A DNA stretch of 64,000 bases from Adenanthera pavonina. Its lineage: Eukaryota > Streptophyta > Magnoliopsida > Fabales > Fabaceae. The position numbers were made by a program, and so were the translations under genes. The DNA is taken from contig JAIVEN010000007.1 of the NCBI GenBank assembly GCA_026686845.1, forward strand, positions 31,555,001-31,619,000. The letters are read 5' to 3'. This document shows, in pieces, positions 11,860 through 24,197 of the stretch (position 1 is its first letter; the number at the start of each line of letters is the position of its first letter). The notes under the pieces are model-generated. The model worked only from the letters and a program-made list of their open reading frames with translations, had not been told where the DNA came from and made no database searches.

Positions 11860-12869
11860 ATGTTTGTTAAAAACCAAACATCAAAACCTATATTTTTTAT
11901 GTCTCTAGCTTCTATGTTTCTAAGAAAACAGACATAGAAAGGCCAAAATAACAAACATAAAAAGCATTTTTTGTACCCTGATTTTATGTCTAAGCCCTAA
12001 TTTGATTATGTAAGACCAAACAGTGTATCTCTACCTCAATGGCTAAACCATTCATTCATCAATGCAAGTTTCAAGTTTTCACACAATTTATTTGAAGATC
12101 TATTACAATTTCCTAATCTTTAGGCTCCATTAGAATACCAAATTAATTTAAATTAATAGCCAATCAACTAGGAAGCATGAAAGGCATAAATGGATAAGCA
12201 CATATACCATTAAATAGCAATAAAGAGTAGAAAACATATACTAATCCATAAATAAAGTTACAATAATCCTAAAACAAGGGTTTAGGTATACACTAAGAAA
12301 TTAACAGTGCAAATCAATAAACTAAATTGATTAAATCACAACCCAAGTGTCGAGGAAGCAAAGGAAGAGGAAATACCAAGAAAGAAATCACCAAATTTCC
12401 ATCTTAAGTTAAACCCTAAGTCCCAAAGACTCCACACAATAGCCCTCTTGAGTCTCCAAATGTCCGAAATGACAGCACAACACAAATGAGATGAGTTTAT
12501 ATCACAAACCCTAAGAATTCCATACTTAGTAAAACTTTACATTTTGATGTACAGCAGCCAGCTCTTTGGGCGCCATGTCTAGCAGCTCCTCTATATATTT
12601 TTTACTTCTTTTCTAGCTAGCCGCGGCTAGCCCTATTTCAGCATGAATTGGGCTTTCTCCTTGCTTAATTTAGCAGCGGTTTGATCCTTGATACTTGCTT
12701 CCCATCCTCTAGTGCTTCCTTGGTTCTTTCATAAAGCTTGAATAGCTTGATTTCTCTACAAAAAGATACCTATAAAAGGGCAAAATAATAAAAACCCCCA
12801 AATACAAAAATGAGGCAAAATATGCTTAAGTATGGTTGAAATGCACATTTTCCTATCCTGAGTATTTAA
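11860..12869. repeat. repeat-derived DNA, no gene
   Basis: Starts with CACTA-like subterminal motifs (11890-11985). After that comes a stretch with retroelement-like composition; its last 90 bases ('ACATTTTCCTATC..TAAGTATTTA') recur at about 29330-29412. A perfect 16-bp palindrome, GCTAGCCGCGGCTAGC, sits at 12616-12631. The solo LTR begins at its right edge. Confidence 0.4.
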
Positions 12870-12874
12870 TATAT

Positions 12875-15753
12875 TGTAACGACCCTCACTATGTTACTCC
12901 AGATGTATTATTGAGCTAATGACAAGTATCTCACTTGAATTGTACAGAACTGGAGGGACTAAGACCGGATGAAGGACCAGAATGATCAAGATTTGGATAA
13001 AAGGAGACGGGAGCTTTTCACGTCGCAGCGAACTCCATTGGCATTGTGGCCAGAGTTGTTAGGTTTCAATTGGGTCGAGACAGAAAGGGCTTGCAACGTA
13101 GTGAGCTTACTTTGCGCCACGGTGCTAGTCGCAGAATATGTTTAAATCAAAACGCGAATCAGATGGTGAAGGAAGGAGAAAATGGAGTGAAAATGAAGAG
13201 CTCTGTTAGGGTTTGGACTTTTCTGGTCTGGGGGCTTTTTTGTGGACCTTAGGAGCTTCAATCTTGTGTGGTAAGTGGATTTCCATCTTTACCTCTCTTC
13301 TTTTTGTATGTTTTGGTGGGTAATTTCGTGGGATTGAGTTGGATTTTGCTTTGGATAGTTTTCCACCTATTAAAATGGTCAAGAATGTATTATTGTGGCA
13401 TGATTTGGTGTTCTCAAACTATGGGTAATGGATTTTTGTATGTTGGGAAGTTGTTTATACAAACCCTAACCTCTAATCTAAAGGTTCTTCATGGTATTTG
13501 AATTTTTGGGCTTTGTTCCAGCTTTGATTAGGTGTTTAAGGCTTTTGGATGCGTAGTTATGGGATTAGAATCATGGGTTTGCCACAATTTTGCTTGGTTT
13601 GTCAGGTTGTGGATCATCAGAGGCTATGATATATTTTGATTTGGGTATTTTATAGTATTGAAGTGTGTGGGCTTGCGTGGTTGAGGTCCTTATGCTCCAA
13701 GAAGTCTTTCGGAAGTGCTAAATTCATTGATAAGTGATAAACCTTTGGTACAAGAAAAATTGGTCTTAGAGGCTTTGTATGGCTTTGGTTAATTAAGTGG
13801 TCTTAATGGTGCTTATTGGTTGACTTGGTCATTCCCTCTCATATGTGTATGTAGTTGGTACTCTGACAGCCTACCATTCCCCTATGTGAGTGCATAGGCA
13901 ATTCAAGATAACTAGGGTGTATTTCTCATGTTATAATTGTCTATGTAAATAAATGCTTTGTTCCTTTCCTATCATGATATCTACTTGTGCAGAATAAGTT
14001 TAACTCTTTTTCATATCATGATATGCCCTTGGCATGGCTATCAAGGTTATGGTAATCTCTTTCCTTGTTCTTTGTATATGGCCTATGAGAATATGATTAT
14101 GTTAAGGAGCACATGTATTTGATTATTAATATGTGATTTATTTGCATCCCTACCAATAGATTTAATACATTGATGAGTATGCTAACATGACAACAATGAT
14201 GATGTGATATGCATATATGAATGGAATATGATGACATGTTTGCATAGCATGAAAGACATTATCACTTTGGTTATGCATGTGAAACATTTATTGGTTGAGT
14301 GATGATGTCCTTTGATATTGCATGGTATACTGATTCACTAATGGCACACGAAGCCTTATGTCTAGGTGATGAGGCGCAATATATCCTTGTCACTAAATCA
14401 TCATCCTTTAGCTGGAGACCTAGATGGTTGTGGATTGAGAATACACCTTCTCTAAATCACCACCAATTCAAGTGGTTCTAGGGAAGGAGAACCATGGTCT
14501 AATCACTAGTGTAATGGCCTTTGTTTGAGTCATGACTAGTGAGTGGAGAGCTTAGTGATATCCTAAAATCAATCTTCAGCGGTTGTTGAAGGGAGTTACT
14601 TATTGAGTTTACTTTGTAATGGTAACTACCCATGGTTCTAACCGTGTATCTTGGGGGACATTCATGTCATTTCATACGCATTGCGTCATTTCATTCATTT
14701 ATATGTATAGCTATGTTTATGAATGCCTGTTAATTGTAGGTTACTCTCAGTTACTGGGACTCTGTCTCACCTCTCTATAACTAACATTTTCAGGTAAAGA
14801 TTCTAGCACTAGTAAGGAAAAGACTAAGGAATCTTAGTTTTCTCCTTTGGTTTGGGAAATATCTGAGTCTGTAGCTGGTAGTGCTTTGTGTGGCTGATTT
14901 ATGTAGTTATATTGTGTCAAGTAGGATGCTCTTGTTAGATACCTTATGTAATATCGTATTATGAGTATTTGGTCTTGTTTGACATGTTGTATGCTTATTA
15001 CTTTATGACTTGGGTTGTATGTGAACCCACCAGTGTGGTATATTGGTTGTTTCCTCTGTGACATGGTTTGTATGCGTTGTGTCCTAAGGCCCTGGTTTTG
15101 GTGATTGTGTTTGTCCTTGGTGTATATTGATGTGTATGGTTGAGAATTGGGTTTATTTTGGATTTCAAGCGGATGTGTGGGAAAATGGGTATTTAACGCA
15201 TTTGTTGTAATGGAGGTTCAAGGGGATTGAATTCTAAAGGAAAGGTTCCTTTAAGGTGTAACCACCTTAACCCAAGTCTTTGGGATATTTTGAACTTGGA
15301 TGAAGTGGTGGTATAGGTCATAGTGTTGTGGTTTGGAATGGTGAGGTACTAATACCAAATTTTGGTCCAAAATGACCATTTTGGTCTCAAGATCCAAAAT
15401 CTCCAGACAAAGGTATTTTGAAGTGTGGGTTGTGTTTGTAGTTAGGTTAAGAGTAGGGTGACTTGGAGGAGTTAAAATCATATCAATCGAAGGTTGGAGT
15501 AACAAGTTATGTGTGGTGGAAGTTGGGTTGAAAAATCAACAAGAAGCTGATAGTTTATTAGTATGTGGCGATGCAATGCCAGGCCAGGGTTCAGGCCTCG
15601 ACACCGTGCTTCACTGTCTCTCTTTCTCATTCAGAACTCTCCCACATCGTGGTGCCATATGCCATGCTGCAATGATGCCCCCATCATATGAGTCCCTTGT
15701 GATGTTATTTCTTGTCCTAGGAGTTGGTTGAATCTTTTTGGTATGATGTTACA
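12875..15753 (+). mobile_element. solo LTR, Ty3/Gypsy type, 2879 bp
   Basis: The stretch begins TGTAACGACC and ends GTTACA, giving the TG...CA ends and a 6-bp terminal inverted repeat (TGTAAC/GTTACA) of an LTR. It is flanked by an identical 5-bp target duplication, TATAT, at 12870-12874 and 15754-15758. No primer binding site, gag or pol lies beside it, so this is a solo LTR left by LTR-LTR recombination. LTRs opening with TGTAACGACC are common in chromovirus (Del/Tekay-like) Ty3/Gypsy elements. The open frames inside (13046-13501, 14299-14481, 15513-15731) are chance frames of the LTR. Confidence 0.85.
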
Positions 15754-15758
15754 TATAT

Positions 15759-16500
15759 ACTAAATGCAACAAAAGCAAACATAACACAAGGAAAATGTGA
15801 TAAAATAACAAATTCCTAAAGGTTAATAGTAAATTAAGCTCTAGTGCTGTTTGAACTCCCTTCCTTAACATGAAGGCCAAATTTGCAATGCGGGGAGAGT
15901 AACTAGCATGTATAAATTCACCAAGGTGATTCCTGAAAATAGATCCAGTTCCTACCAAAGAAATACCATGCTTGAACATTCCATCTGTGTTGCACTTGAA
16001 AGAGCCACTAGATGGAGGGACCTATCTAGTTTCACGAGAAGCAGTAGAGTTTGAAGGAGAGGCTACATGAGAAGGATCAAGCCATTTATTTGTAGACCAG
16101 AATTCATAAACATACTGCTCAACTACATGAGAAACCTAGGGGAGATCAGAAGCATTGTCATCATAAATTTTCATGCAAGGAGCTCTCCACATATAAAAAT
16201 AGGTGCTCAGCTATTTCAAAGCTGGAATTACAGTAACTACAAGAATTATCAATAATGCACTTCATCTTTTTCAGCCTATTCTTCTGAGGAAGAGCACCCT
16301 TAGATAGCTTCCTGACAAAATGTTAACTTTTTTGGGAACTCTCAAATGCCAAGTGACTTACCAAATGGAAACAGGTCAATGCTAAGAGCTTTCAGGTTTC
16401 AATCTAGGAGCATGAACAACTAAACCTCTTTGGCTACACGAAAACCATGCTTCTTTGACTGTGCAAATTCCCCTCTTGTTTCCCGACTGAGCTAAGTGCC
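15759..16500 (-). pseudogene. LINE 3' fragment: zf-RVT and RNase H, degraded
   Basis: On the minus strand, with frame changes, I read a zinc-binding reverse-transcriptase tail (GALPQKNRLKKMKCI ... SCSYCNSSFEIAEHLF) followed by an RVT_3 RNase H domain (KCNTDGMFKHGISLVGTGS, then a LAFMLRKGVQTALEL helix). This order is that of plant L1-type LINEs. Stops and frameshifts make it inactive. It continues the fragment at 17106-17446 after an interruption. Confidence 0.65.
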
Positions 16501-16504
16501 TATT

Positions 16505-17104
16505 TGGCAACATTTTGGTAACCAAATTTGAAGCAGTAAACTTGATTTGATGTATTGTAGGTGTGTTTGGTTTATTTTTTCATAAAATTTTTTTTATCTA
16601 TTAATCAAAATGTTTTTTTAAAATTTTAATTTTTATAAACCATTATCTACAAGAAAATGTTACATTAGATAAATTATATTTTAAATTAAATAAATGTAGA
16701 TTAGATTTTAGTCCAAGAAAATTAAATTAATTACTGGATAAAGTTTAGGTTTAAGTTTGGGAAAAATTGAGTCAAAATGATATAAATAAAAAAAACAAAA
16801 TAAGAAAATAATTTTAATCTTCATCTTTTAAAAAAACATTATACATATATATATATATATTAAATAGATGTTGAAAAAAGAAAATTTATTTATTAAAAGT
16901 TAGGAAAAATTGTTGCACTAAAAGAGCTTTTAATTAAAATTATCCAAATATAATCACTTTTGTCAAAATAAGTTTTCAAATAAATTGTCCAAATATAAGT
17001 ATATTTGTTCAAAGTTAATTTTTACTACAACCACGTTTTAAAATTAATTCTATCTAAATTTTATTTTAATTAACTAAAAATTAATTAGGCATTAACCTTG
17101 TCTT
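16505..17104. other. about 0.6-kb AT-rich block interrupting the LINE
   Basis: This block separates two collinear LINE pieces. It carries a 'GTGTTTGGTTTATTTTTTCAT' stretch near 16561 of the kind found at MITE ends. 'TGCCTA' occurs at both extremities in inverted orientation (16498 and 17088). I infer a non-autonomous transposon insertion, but no clear target duplication is visible. Confidence 0.35.
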
Positions 17105-17105
17105 G

Positions 17106-17446
17106 CTAAAGAGACAGAGGAATTTTATATATTGCCATAATTTCTTCATCAGTAAGCCACCTCCTAATTCCATCAATATCCCACCGACCATTCAATATAA
17201 AATCAGCCACTTTAATTATCATTACAACAATCATCATTTGGCCTACCAGAAGAAAGCTTATGATTAGGTAAATCAGATATCCATGCATCAGTCCAGAAGT
17301 GAATGTTTATACCTGATCCAAGCTGCCAACACAACCAATAAGCTATGCCAGATATCGAGGATGCTCTTGGCCCTCTTTTAGCATGCATGAAATCACCATG
17401 AGGGAAGTAAATGCCTTTAAGCAGTTTCACCCAAAGGGAATTCGGT
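17106..17446 (-). pseudogene. LINE reverse-transcriptase C-terminal fragment
   Basis: The minus-strand frames read NSLWVKLLKGIYFP, RGPRASSISGIAYWLCWQLG, GSGINIHFWTDAWI, then a second frame KVADFILNGRWDIDGIRRWL. This is the linker between reverse transcriptase and zf-RVT of plant LINEs ('nSlWvkvlkakYFp ... G.gi.iW.DpWi'). One frameshift separates the two halves. Its right edge (about 17446) lies next to the left border of the P450 segmental duplication. Confidence 0.7.
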
Positions 17447-18055
17447 TCAGTTATGATTCTTCAACGCTGGACAAAAGAGCAATTCTTTTCCGTGAAGTAT
17501 TTTATAGTTAATTGTTTGACAAAGAATTAATGAATTTTATTTTGCAAGATAAAATTCTCTTCAAACTAGACGTACAATTTGCTTAGTTTAACTGCATTTT
17601 ATTAATTTATCAATTTTTAGCGGTGATCGCATATTTGCACGCAAAATCCAACCCAATACATACACACATGACAAAAAAAATGTATTGTTTGACGAAAATT
17701 TTGGGCTATGAAGATGTATTATGGCTGGGAATCTTATTCTAATATTTGTGAATCTCTCTCTCTCTCACTTTTTTGATAAACTAAGAGGGCTGAACCTAGA
17801 AAAACCTAATTAATACAAGTAGGGATAAAAATCCCAGCCATGTCCTGAAGAAGCAACTCCTTGATAAAGGAGACTCATCAAACTGAACTGACACAACCTT
17901 TACATTGGAGCATATTGTTTATTCAGCTAAAAAAAAAAAAAGAAAAGACGATATTATTTCCTTATTTATTTTAAACCATCAATAAAGTCTTACAACAGCC
18001 AAAACTAAACGACAAAAGCAGAACGCATCGCTGAAGCACTTTTTTTCACGTAGCC
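17447..18055. other. 3' flank of P450 copy 1, shared with copy 2
   Basis: Non-coding sequence beyond the P450 stop codon. About 17470-17720 matches 30660-30895 plus 31990-32070 on the other side of the ACCGG element of copy 2. It marks one border of the P450 segmental duplication. Confidence 0.6.
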
Positions 18056-20095
18056 CTAGGGTTGATAAATCTGTGGGACTACAAAGAGATTTCCCTTTCT
18101 TCTTGCGATGGCACCATCTGTCTCAGACAACTCAAATTCTTCATGAGTGATTCCATTTGGCAACTTCAAATCAAAATGATGAACCAAACTAGCAACGAGA
18201 AGTTCAATGGAGGCTGTAGCAAAGTTAATTCCAGGACATACTCTCCTTCCAGCACCAAAGGGGATATAATGAAGGTTCGTTCCTCCGAAATCAATTGCAT
18301 TTTCCAAAAATCTCTCGGGTTTAAAGGTCTCAGCTTCATCCCAAAACTTGGGATCTCTTCCTATTGCCCATGCATTGATAATGATTTTGCTTTTTTCAGG
18401 TATCTCATATCCATTGATTACACATCTCTCAATGTTTTCCCTTGGAATTAGCAGCGGCCCAGGTGGGTGGAGCCTTAAGGTTTCTTTCACAATTGCGTTG
18501 ATGTATTTCAATTTGTGAATCTCACTTTCATCCACATGTGCTTTTCCATGGTAGATCTTTCTGACCTCAGCTTGAGCCCTCTCCATCACCTTTGGGTTCT
18601 TCATCAATTCTGACATTGCCCACTCTATAGTAGTTGCTGATGACTCAGATCCAGCAATGAATACGTCCTGAAAAAATATGGGACAACATTGTTATATGAA
18701 TTCTAACAAGGTATACATTTTTGGAGATTAGAGTCCTAGTTTACTCTAATAATTATGATCAAAGTGGAGAGCAGTACTTAATTGTCAATCAATAAAGAAT
18801 TTTAACAAGATATGCAAAACCATACTGGCTCAGAAACTTAAACAAAGTTAAATGATATAAAAGCTTCGTTTTTTTTCTGAATGCTTCTGAACAAGGAAGA
18901 GAGCCCCTTTTATACTAGTTTTCAGAGGTATTTAACCGACAGAATTTTAATGGTGTTTATGAAAGGAGTTATGTAGGGGGCAGGGGTTACAGAGAATTGA
19001 AGAGAGAGTTACAGGGGTTTCAGAGAAATGGAAAAGGGAGTTACGGGAATCATTATTGTTCCATTTCACATACATACTGCGTAAGCATATTTAGACAAAA
19101 GAATGATTATCGGGCCTATTACATGGTCATTAACTTGAATGATATATATAGCTGTTCATTTTTCATGAAATTATATAAACGAAAAGCTCTTAATGAATAA
19201 ATTTCTTACACATGCTACTCACCAGAACGAAGGCTTTGACGTGATCGTGAGTTAAGGGAACTTCTAGATCTTTTTGCTGCTGAATCCTTAGAAGAACATC
19301 AAGAATATTCTCCTCGGTATTTTCATTACCTCTTGCTTTTCTTTCCTTGTTATCCCTGATAATGCTTTCCATTATTTGATCATTCAATCTGTGGATCCTT
19401 TCAATTCTAGCTTTCATCCCTGTAATCACTGGGAGCACCTTGATAGAAGGATAGAGATCAGCAACAGAGAAACCTTCCAACAGCTTCATGAAATCGTCCA
19501 CAGAAGATATGAAAGCTTCCTGATCTTTAGTCTTCTTACCAAAGGCTGCTCTGGCAATTATACTATTGATGGTTGTGAAAATCTTTTCACTGAGATTTAT
19601 GATTGATCCTTCACTAGCGGAGATGTCTTTGACAAGTGTGGATACCTCCTCCTCCCTAATGAACCTGAAGGATCGAACACGCTTATTAGTTAAAAGCTCT
19701 AAGGTACATATTTTTCTGAGTTGCCTCCAAAGGCTTCCATATGGGGCAAATCCAATGTCTTTGTATTGGTAAGTGATAATCTTGCCGGCAAGAACTTCAG
19801 GTCTATTGGAGAAGTTAAGGTCATGTGTTTGGAAGATCTCTTTGGCCATTTCAGCGGAAGTGACTACGACATTGGATGTCTCTCCCAGCTGAAGATACAT
19901 TAAGGGACCATACTTCTTGGCTAAGTTTGTTAGAGCGTGATGGGGTAGTGCCCCTAGGAGTTGATGGACGTTCCCTATAAGAGGCAACTTCGGTGGCCCT
20001 GGGGGTAGGGGGTGGGATCTCTTTGAATTTGATCGCTTGTATATCAGAACAAGGAAGCAAAACAAGGTGAGGAGAAAGATCTGAATCATCTCCAT
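18056..20095 (-). CDS. CYP71-clan cytochrome P450, copy 1
   Basis: Two exons: 20095-19223 (291 codons) and 18667-18056 (203 codons plus stop), split by a 555-bp intron with GTGAGT donor and TTTTCAG acceptor, phase 0. The 494-residue product has the standard length of a microsomal plant P450. An N-terminal membrane anchor (about 4-20) precedes the hinge PLPPGPP (29-35). The WRQLR helix C is at 123-127, the I-helix AGSESS at 296-301, ExxR (ETLR) at 353-356, PERF at 408-411, and the heme loop FGAGRRVCPG at 428-437 with Cys435 as ligand. The conserved oxygen-activation threonine of the I-helix is serine here, unlike copy 2. Overall pattern fits the CYP71D/CYP71BE group; many members oxidise terpenoids, but the substrate here is unknown. 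It would act on the cytosolic face of the ER with a P450 reductase. No frame damage is visible. Confidence 0.9.
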
Positions 20096-20148
20096 GATTA
20101 CAGAACTGAACTGCGATGTTAATCCATTGTGTAGAGTAGAGTAGAATG

Positions 20149-20155
20149 ATTTATA
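20149..20155 (-). promoter_or_regulatory. TATA box of P450 copy 1
   Basis: TATAAAT on the minus strand, 54-60 bp before the ATG. The same motif occurs in the matching position upstream of copy 2 (34347-34353), which supports a core promoter with a short leader. Confidence 0.5.
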
Positions 20156-21079
20156 AAGATCACTATCGCATTGAGTTTGCTTGCGCAGCCGTTGAATCTA
20201 ATAATAATATTAAATTCCTTTTTTCAACTTTTGCATGTGTCGTACTTACAGTAAATTAAATCTTTTTTTAAGTCATAGTCAAGCATGAAAGCATGAATAA
20301 GTCATCTTAAGATTTTAGATTAATTACTTATTTGTCAGATGAATATAAAACAATAAGATTCATTTTCTAGTGCCATATGACAGAATAAGAAATTTCTTTC
20401 GTATCTGATCAAACTTCCACACACACATATTGGGATCAACATCCAAATATATATATATATATATATGTAAACATTGTATCAATCACGAAATTTCATTGAA
20501 CCAACACAAAGTTATATATATAAATATTCTGTTTATATCAATTAACCGCCACAGATAAATATTAAATGTAATTATTATGGCATACTCCAATGAAAAATCT
20601 TAAGTTATATATATTATCTATATTATGATCTTTGACTATTCAACACGATCATTTGTCAAATTTGTGACTTTTACTTGCACCAATGAAAAGTCTTGAGTTG
20701 GAATCTTCAATGTGACCTCGCCATCATGTATTTATTAATTTCCGGAAAGAGAAGATGTGATCCTCATCAAATGAATCAGTTGACGCAATTAAACAAACAA
20801 TTATATATGGCCATCGGAAAGAGCAGCCTTTTTTTTTTATAGGGAAATTTGGTTTTGGGAAAAAAATATGATAATTGATTTTTTTTTACCAAATTGATTT
20901 GTTTAGAAAAAACAATCTATTCTAGATTTAAAAAATTCAATTCTCACAAAAAAAAAATCAACTTTAATCTCATTTTGTAAATAAGTTGATTTTTTAGTCC
21001 TATTTCCTAATTCTTCCCTTTTTATATTTGGTATAAAATATACTAAAAAAGAAACCTTTATTAATTAAAAAAGAGAATG
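20156..21079. other. 5' flank of P450 copy 1
   Basis: Non-coding. About 20195-20400 is closely similar to 34390-34600 (copy 2) and to the orphan piece at 25511-25700. About 20755-20835 is one copy of the recurring 'ACGCAATTAAACAAACAATT' block. An (AT)n run lies at 20444-20466. Confidence 0.5.
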
Positions 21080-21081
21080 TA

Positions 21082-22146
21082 CTTTCTCGGTTCTTTAATA
21101 TAAGGAATAAATAGGAAAAATTTTATATTTCAAAATATAAGAAATACACAACATTTATTTGATGTATTTAATATACTACTAGAAAAAATGAAATTAGTTA
21201 CAGACAAATCTGTCACTAAATGACAAAATTCATCCCTAATTTTGAATTTAGTGATTAAAAATTTCATCACTAAATCTGTCAGAAATTTGGCATCACTATT
21301 TTAGTGACGGATATGTATCTATCACTAATTCTGTGATAGCAAATTCCATCAATAATTTATTATATATATATTAATTATTTTGTGGGTGCTATCATCTTTC
21401 CTCTACATCATCTGCCACATATACCTCTAATGTCACATCACTTGCCATGTGTCCCATCCAGGTTATCAGTCACGTCACCGCCACCACGTGTGTCTCACAT
21501 CACTTGTCATGTGTCCCATCTAGGTCAGTGCCACGCGTGCTATCAATGCCACCTCATTGCCACACTGTCGCAATGTCATTGGTGTGCATGCCACCTATGC
21601 CACATCACCCTTATTTATTTTCATTTCAAAAATATCTTCACCTAGTTTGAACTCGAGAATTATAGCTTATCTTTTGTGTACTCATTTTTGCCCGTTAAAC
21701 TAAAATCCACCTGCAATTTTATTATGCAAAATTTAATATATATTATTTAATAAAAAAATTAATGACAGACATAACCGTTACTAATCCATCACTAAATATG
21801 TGATTTTTAGCAAAATCGTGATATTTTTTTAAATTCGTCACTAACTTCTACTTTTAGTGATGAATTTTTCGTTGTCACTAAATTTTCATCACTAATACTT
21901 ATAAAATCCGTCACTAATTTTAATTTTTCTAGTAGTAATAATTTTTTTCAAAAATGTCCCTAATTAAAATTACAATTTTAAAAAAAACTAGTAGTACAAT
22001 TCATTTGTATTAATTGTATAATGTAAAAGTTATTAACATTAAATGATGATATTTTTTTAAACTATTTTATATTTCAAACAAATTTATTGCTTTTTTTGGT
22101 CCGTGTAATTTTTTCTTTTATTCCTTATATTAAGGAACGGAGAGAG
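21082..22146. mobile_element. Stowaway-like MITE, split by a CACTA element
   Basis: TA duplications at 21080-21081 and 22147-22148 flank inverted ends CTTTCTCGGTTCTTTAATAT (left) and CTCTCTCCGTTCCTTAATAT (reverse complement of right). Removing the nested 764-bp element and its 3-bp duplication leaves 298 bp, the same length as the related MITE at 37625-37922. Confidence 0.7.
21174..21937. mobile_element. CACTA-like non-autonomous transposon
   Basis: Perfect 14-bp terminal inverted repeats TACTACTAGAAAAA/TTTTTCTAGTAGTA, extending imperfectly for about 30 bp. A 3-bp target duplication ATA lies at 21171-21173 and 21938-21940. Subterminal GTGACGGA/TCACTAA-type motifs recur in both orientations, as in CACTA elements. 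The core (about 21400-21610) is unusually GC-rich with diverged direct repeats containing CACATCACTTG and ATGTGTCCCATC. No transposase is present. Confidence 0.75.
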
Positions 22147-22241
22147 TACTTACAATGAAAAGATAAAATAATTATCAATTAATCTAATTATAATTTTTTT
22201 GATAGGGTAAAGAAAAAATAACGTGGCACTCCTAGTATCTA

Positions 22242-23104
22242 CTCCCTCGAGTCCAAAATATAAATTCTTTTTCACTAGTTTTTTTTATACAAAATATAAG
22301 TCTCATTTGATAACTTGTAGAGCATTAAATATTCTTTTTCATATTTTGTCTTTATCTATAATTAAATGTGAGAGTATTGTTATTAAACCCGGACCGGACC
22401 AATCGGTTCAACCGGTCGAACCGGGAACCGATGCCTGGTCCAGTCCGATCATAGTACACGACCGATACTGTTCAGAATTGGTGAAAACCGATTTAAACCG
22501 GTTCTGCATTATTTTTTTTCAAATTTTTTTTAAATTTTTAAGACAAAATAACATCATTTTTGGTACAAAATATGTTTTTTTATATATTATAATATTATAT
22601 AAGTATTATTATGATATATAACTATTAAAAATTATATATTTAGTTAATAAATAATAAATGATAGATTATTCATTTATTATTTTGAACTCAAAATATGATT
22701 ATAGATAAATATTAACTTATTTAAATTAAAATATTAAATTATGAAACTTATTAATAATTTGTTTGTGGTAAATAATAGATTGATAATTCAAAATTATTTA
22801 GTTTGAGACTTTAATTAAGTTATAAAATTTATTTAAACTTATATTATTTATTTTAATATATTATTTTAATCACTATCGATCAAACCCCCGTTAATCTAGG
22901 TCGAACCATTGAACCTTAAACCAGTACCTTGTCCGGTTCAATGTCCGGTCTTGTTCTGACAACATTGTGTAAGAGAAATAACAAATTTTAAATGTAATAC
23001 GTTAACTAGGGGTGCTATTGAAAAATAATGTTAATGAATAAAACTATATTTCTTAATTCATTTGCAATTAGTCCAATAAAACTTATATGTTGGACTGAAT
23101 GGAG
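22242..23104. mobile_element. Stowaway-like MITE, split by an ACCGG element
   Basis: TA duplications at 22240-22241 and 23105-23106 flank ends CTCCCTCGAGTCCAAAATAT (left) and CTCCATTCAGTCCAACATAT (reverse complement of right). The middle is occupied by the ACCGG-type element, leaving roughly 270 bp of MITE. Confidence 0.6.
22380..22975. mobile_element. ACCGG-type TIR element, copy A
   Basis: Both ends are rich in CCGGTT/AACCGG motifs and are inverted relative to each other: 'GTTATTAAACCCGGACCGGA' at the left, and 'GTTGTCAGAACAAGACCGGA' reading in from the right. The core is AT-rich and contains 'AAAATAACATCATTTTTG', which recurs inverted in copy C (38156-38700). It has no coding capacity. 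It is the non-autonomous member of a family with three copies in this window; the superfamily is not certain. Confidence 0.55.
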
Positions 23105-23106
23105 TA

Positions 23107-24159
23107 TTAATTTTCTTTTTAAATAATGTTTGAGTTTTTCTTCTCACTAATTAAATTATTTAGAAATAACCAATTTATCAATATATTTAATAAAATTTAT
23201 AACAAGTTACACAATATATATTATAAACTATGGAACTCATTCTTTAGATTTAATGTAATGTATGAAAGAATGTATCTAGTGGTACTGATAACTTATCTAA
23301 TCTAACATTTTCCTTTGCTACTTGTACATTCATTTTAAATATACAAAAATTTATAAGAATATAATAACAAAACGACCTCAAATTTAAGAAATGTCAATTT
23401 ATAACAAAACGACATTTCTGAAAGGTCTCGAAGTTATTAGTTTTATTTAATTTATATAGATAGACCATGACATAAAAAATTATTATTTAATTTATATAGA
23501 TAGACCATGACACACGAAATTATTATTTAATTTATATAGATGACTACGACTTTAGAGTGTGTACGTGCATACATACCATAACAGGCAATGGTTAGAATAT
23601 ATCACTGTCTAGCTACACATAGTTGACCAAGCAGTCTAATGCCTTAAGTTATAAACAACGTTCAACGAAGGCTATAAATCTTGGGCTCGTATGTGGACTT
23701 GCACTATTCTAAAACGAAAGAGTTACATCTTGTTAGTTTTCGCTTGGTTTCTTTTGTTCAAAGTCCTCATTTTTGGAGTATTGCCTCAATTTTGCTGTTT
23801 AACCTACCGGCACCAGCAATAACTTCTGCACATGGTTGCGCGGGTATTTTTGACTTTATGCTACAATTTCTATGTATATAAATCTCGCTAGTTTTAAAAT
23901 ATAATAAATAAATAATTAAATTATCATGATAAAAAAATTAGTTAAACATTTTAAATATATTATAAAAAAAATTTAAAAAAAAAATTTATTTAACCTTTTT
24001 AACTCATTCATTCTAAATAATAAATTTACTTTAATTAAAGATAAAATTGAGAAAAATATATTAATTTATTAGATAATAGTTATTTATCTCTTACATTTTA
24101 TTTAAATATGTCTCCTACATTTGAAATAAAGGGAGTATATAATTGTCTAAACTTCATTG

Positions 24160-24197
<38 letters not shown>

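Noticed and set aside
13046..15731. Several 60-77-codon frames
   Set aside because: They lie inside the solo LTR and resemble no protein family.
18062..20060. Frames on the plus strand or other frames across the P450 exons
   Set aside because: Shadow frames of real exons. The minus-strand exons have all P450 motifs and proper splice sites.
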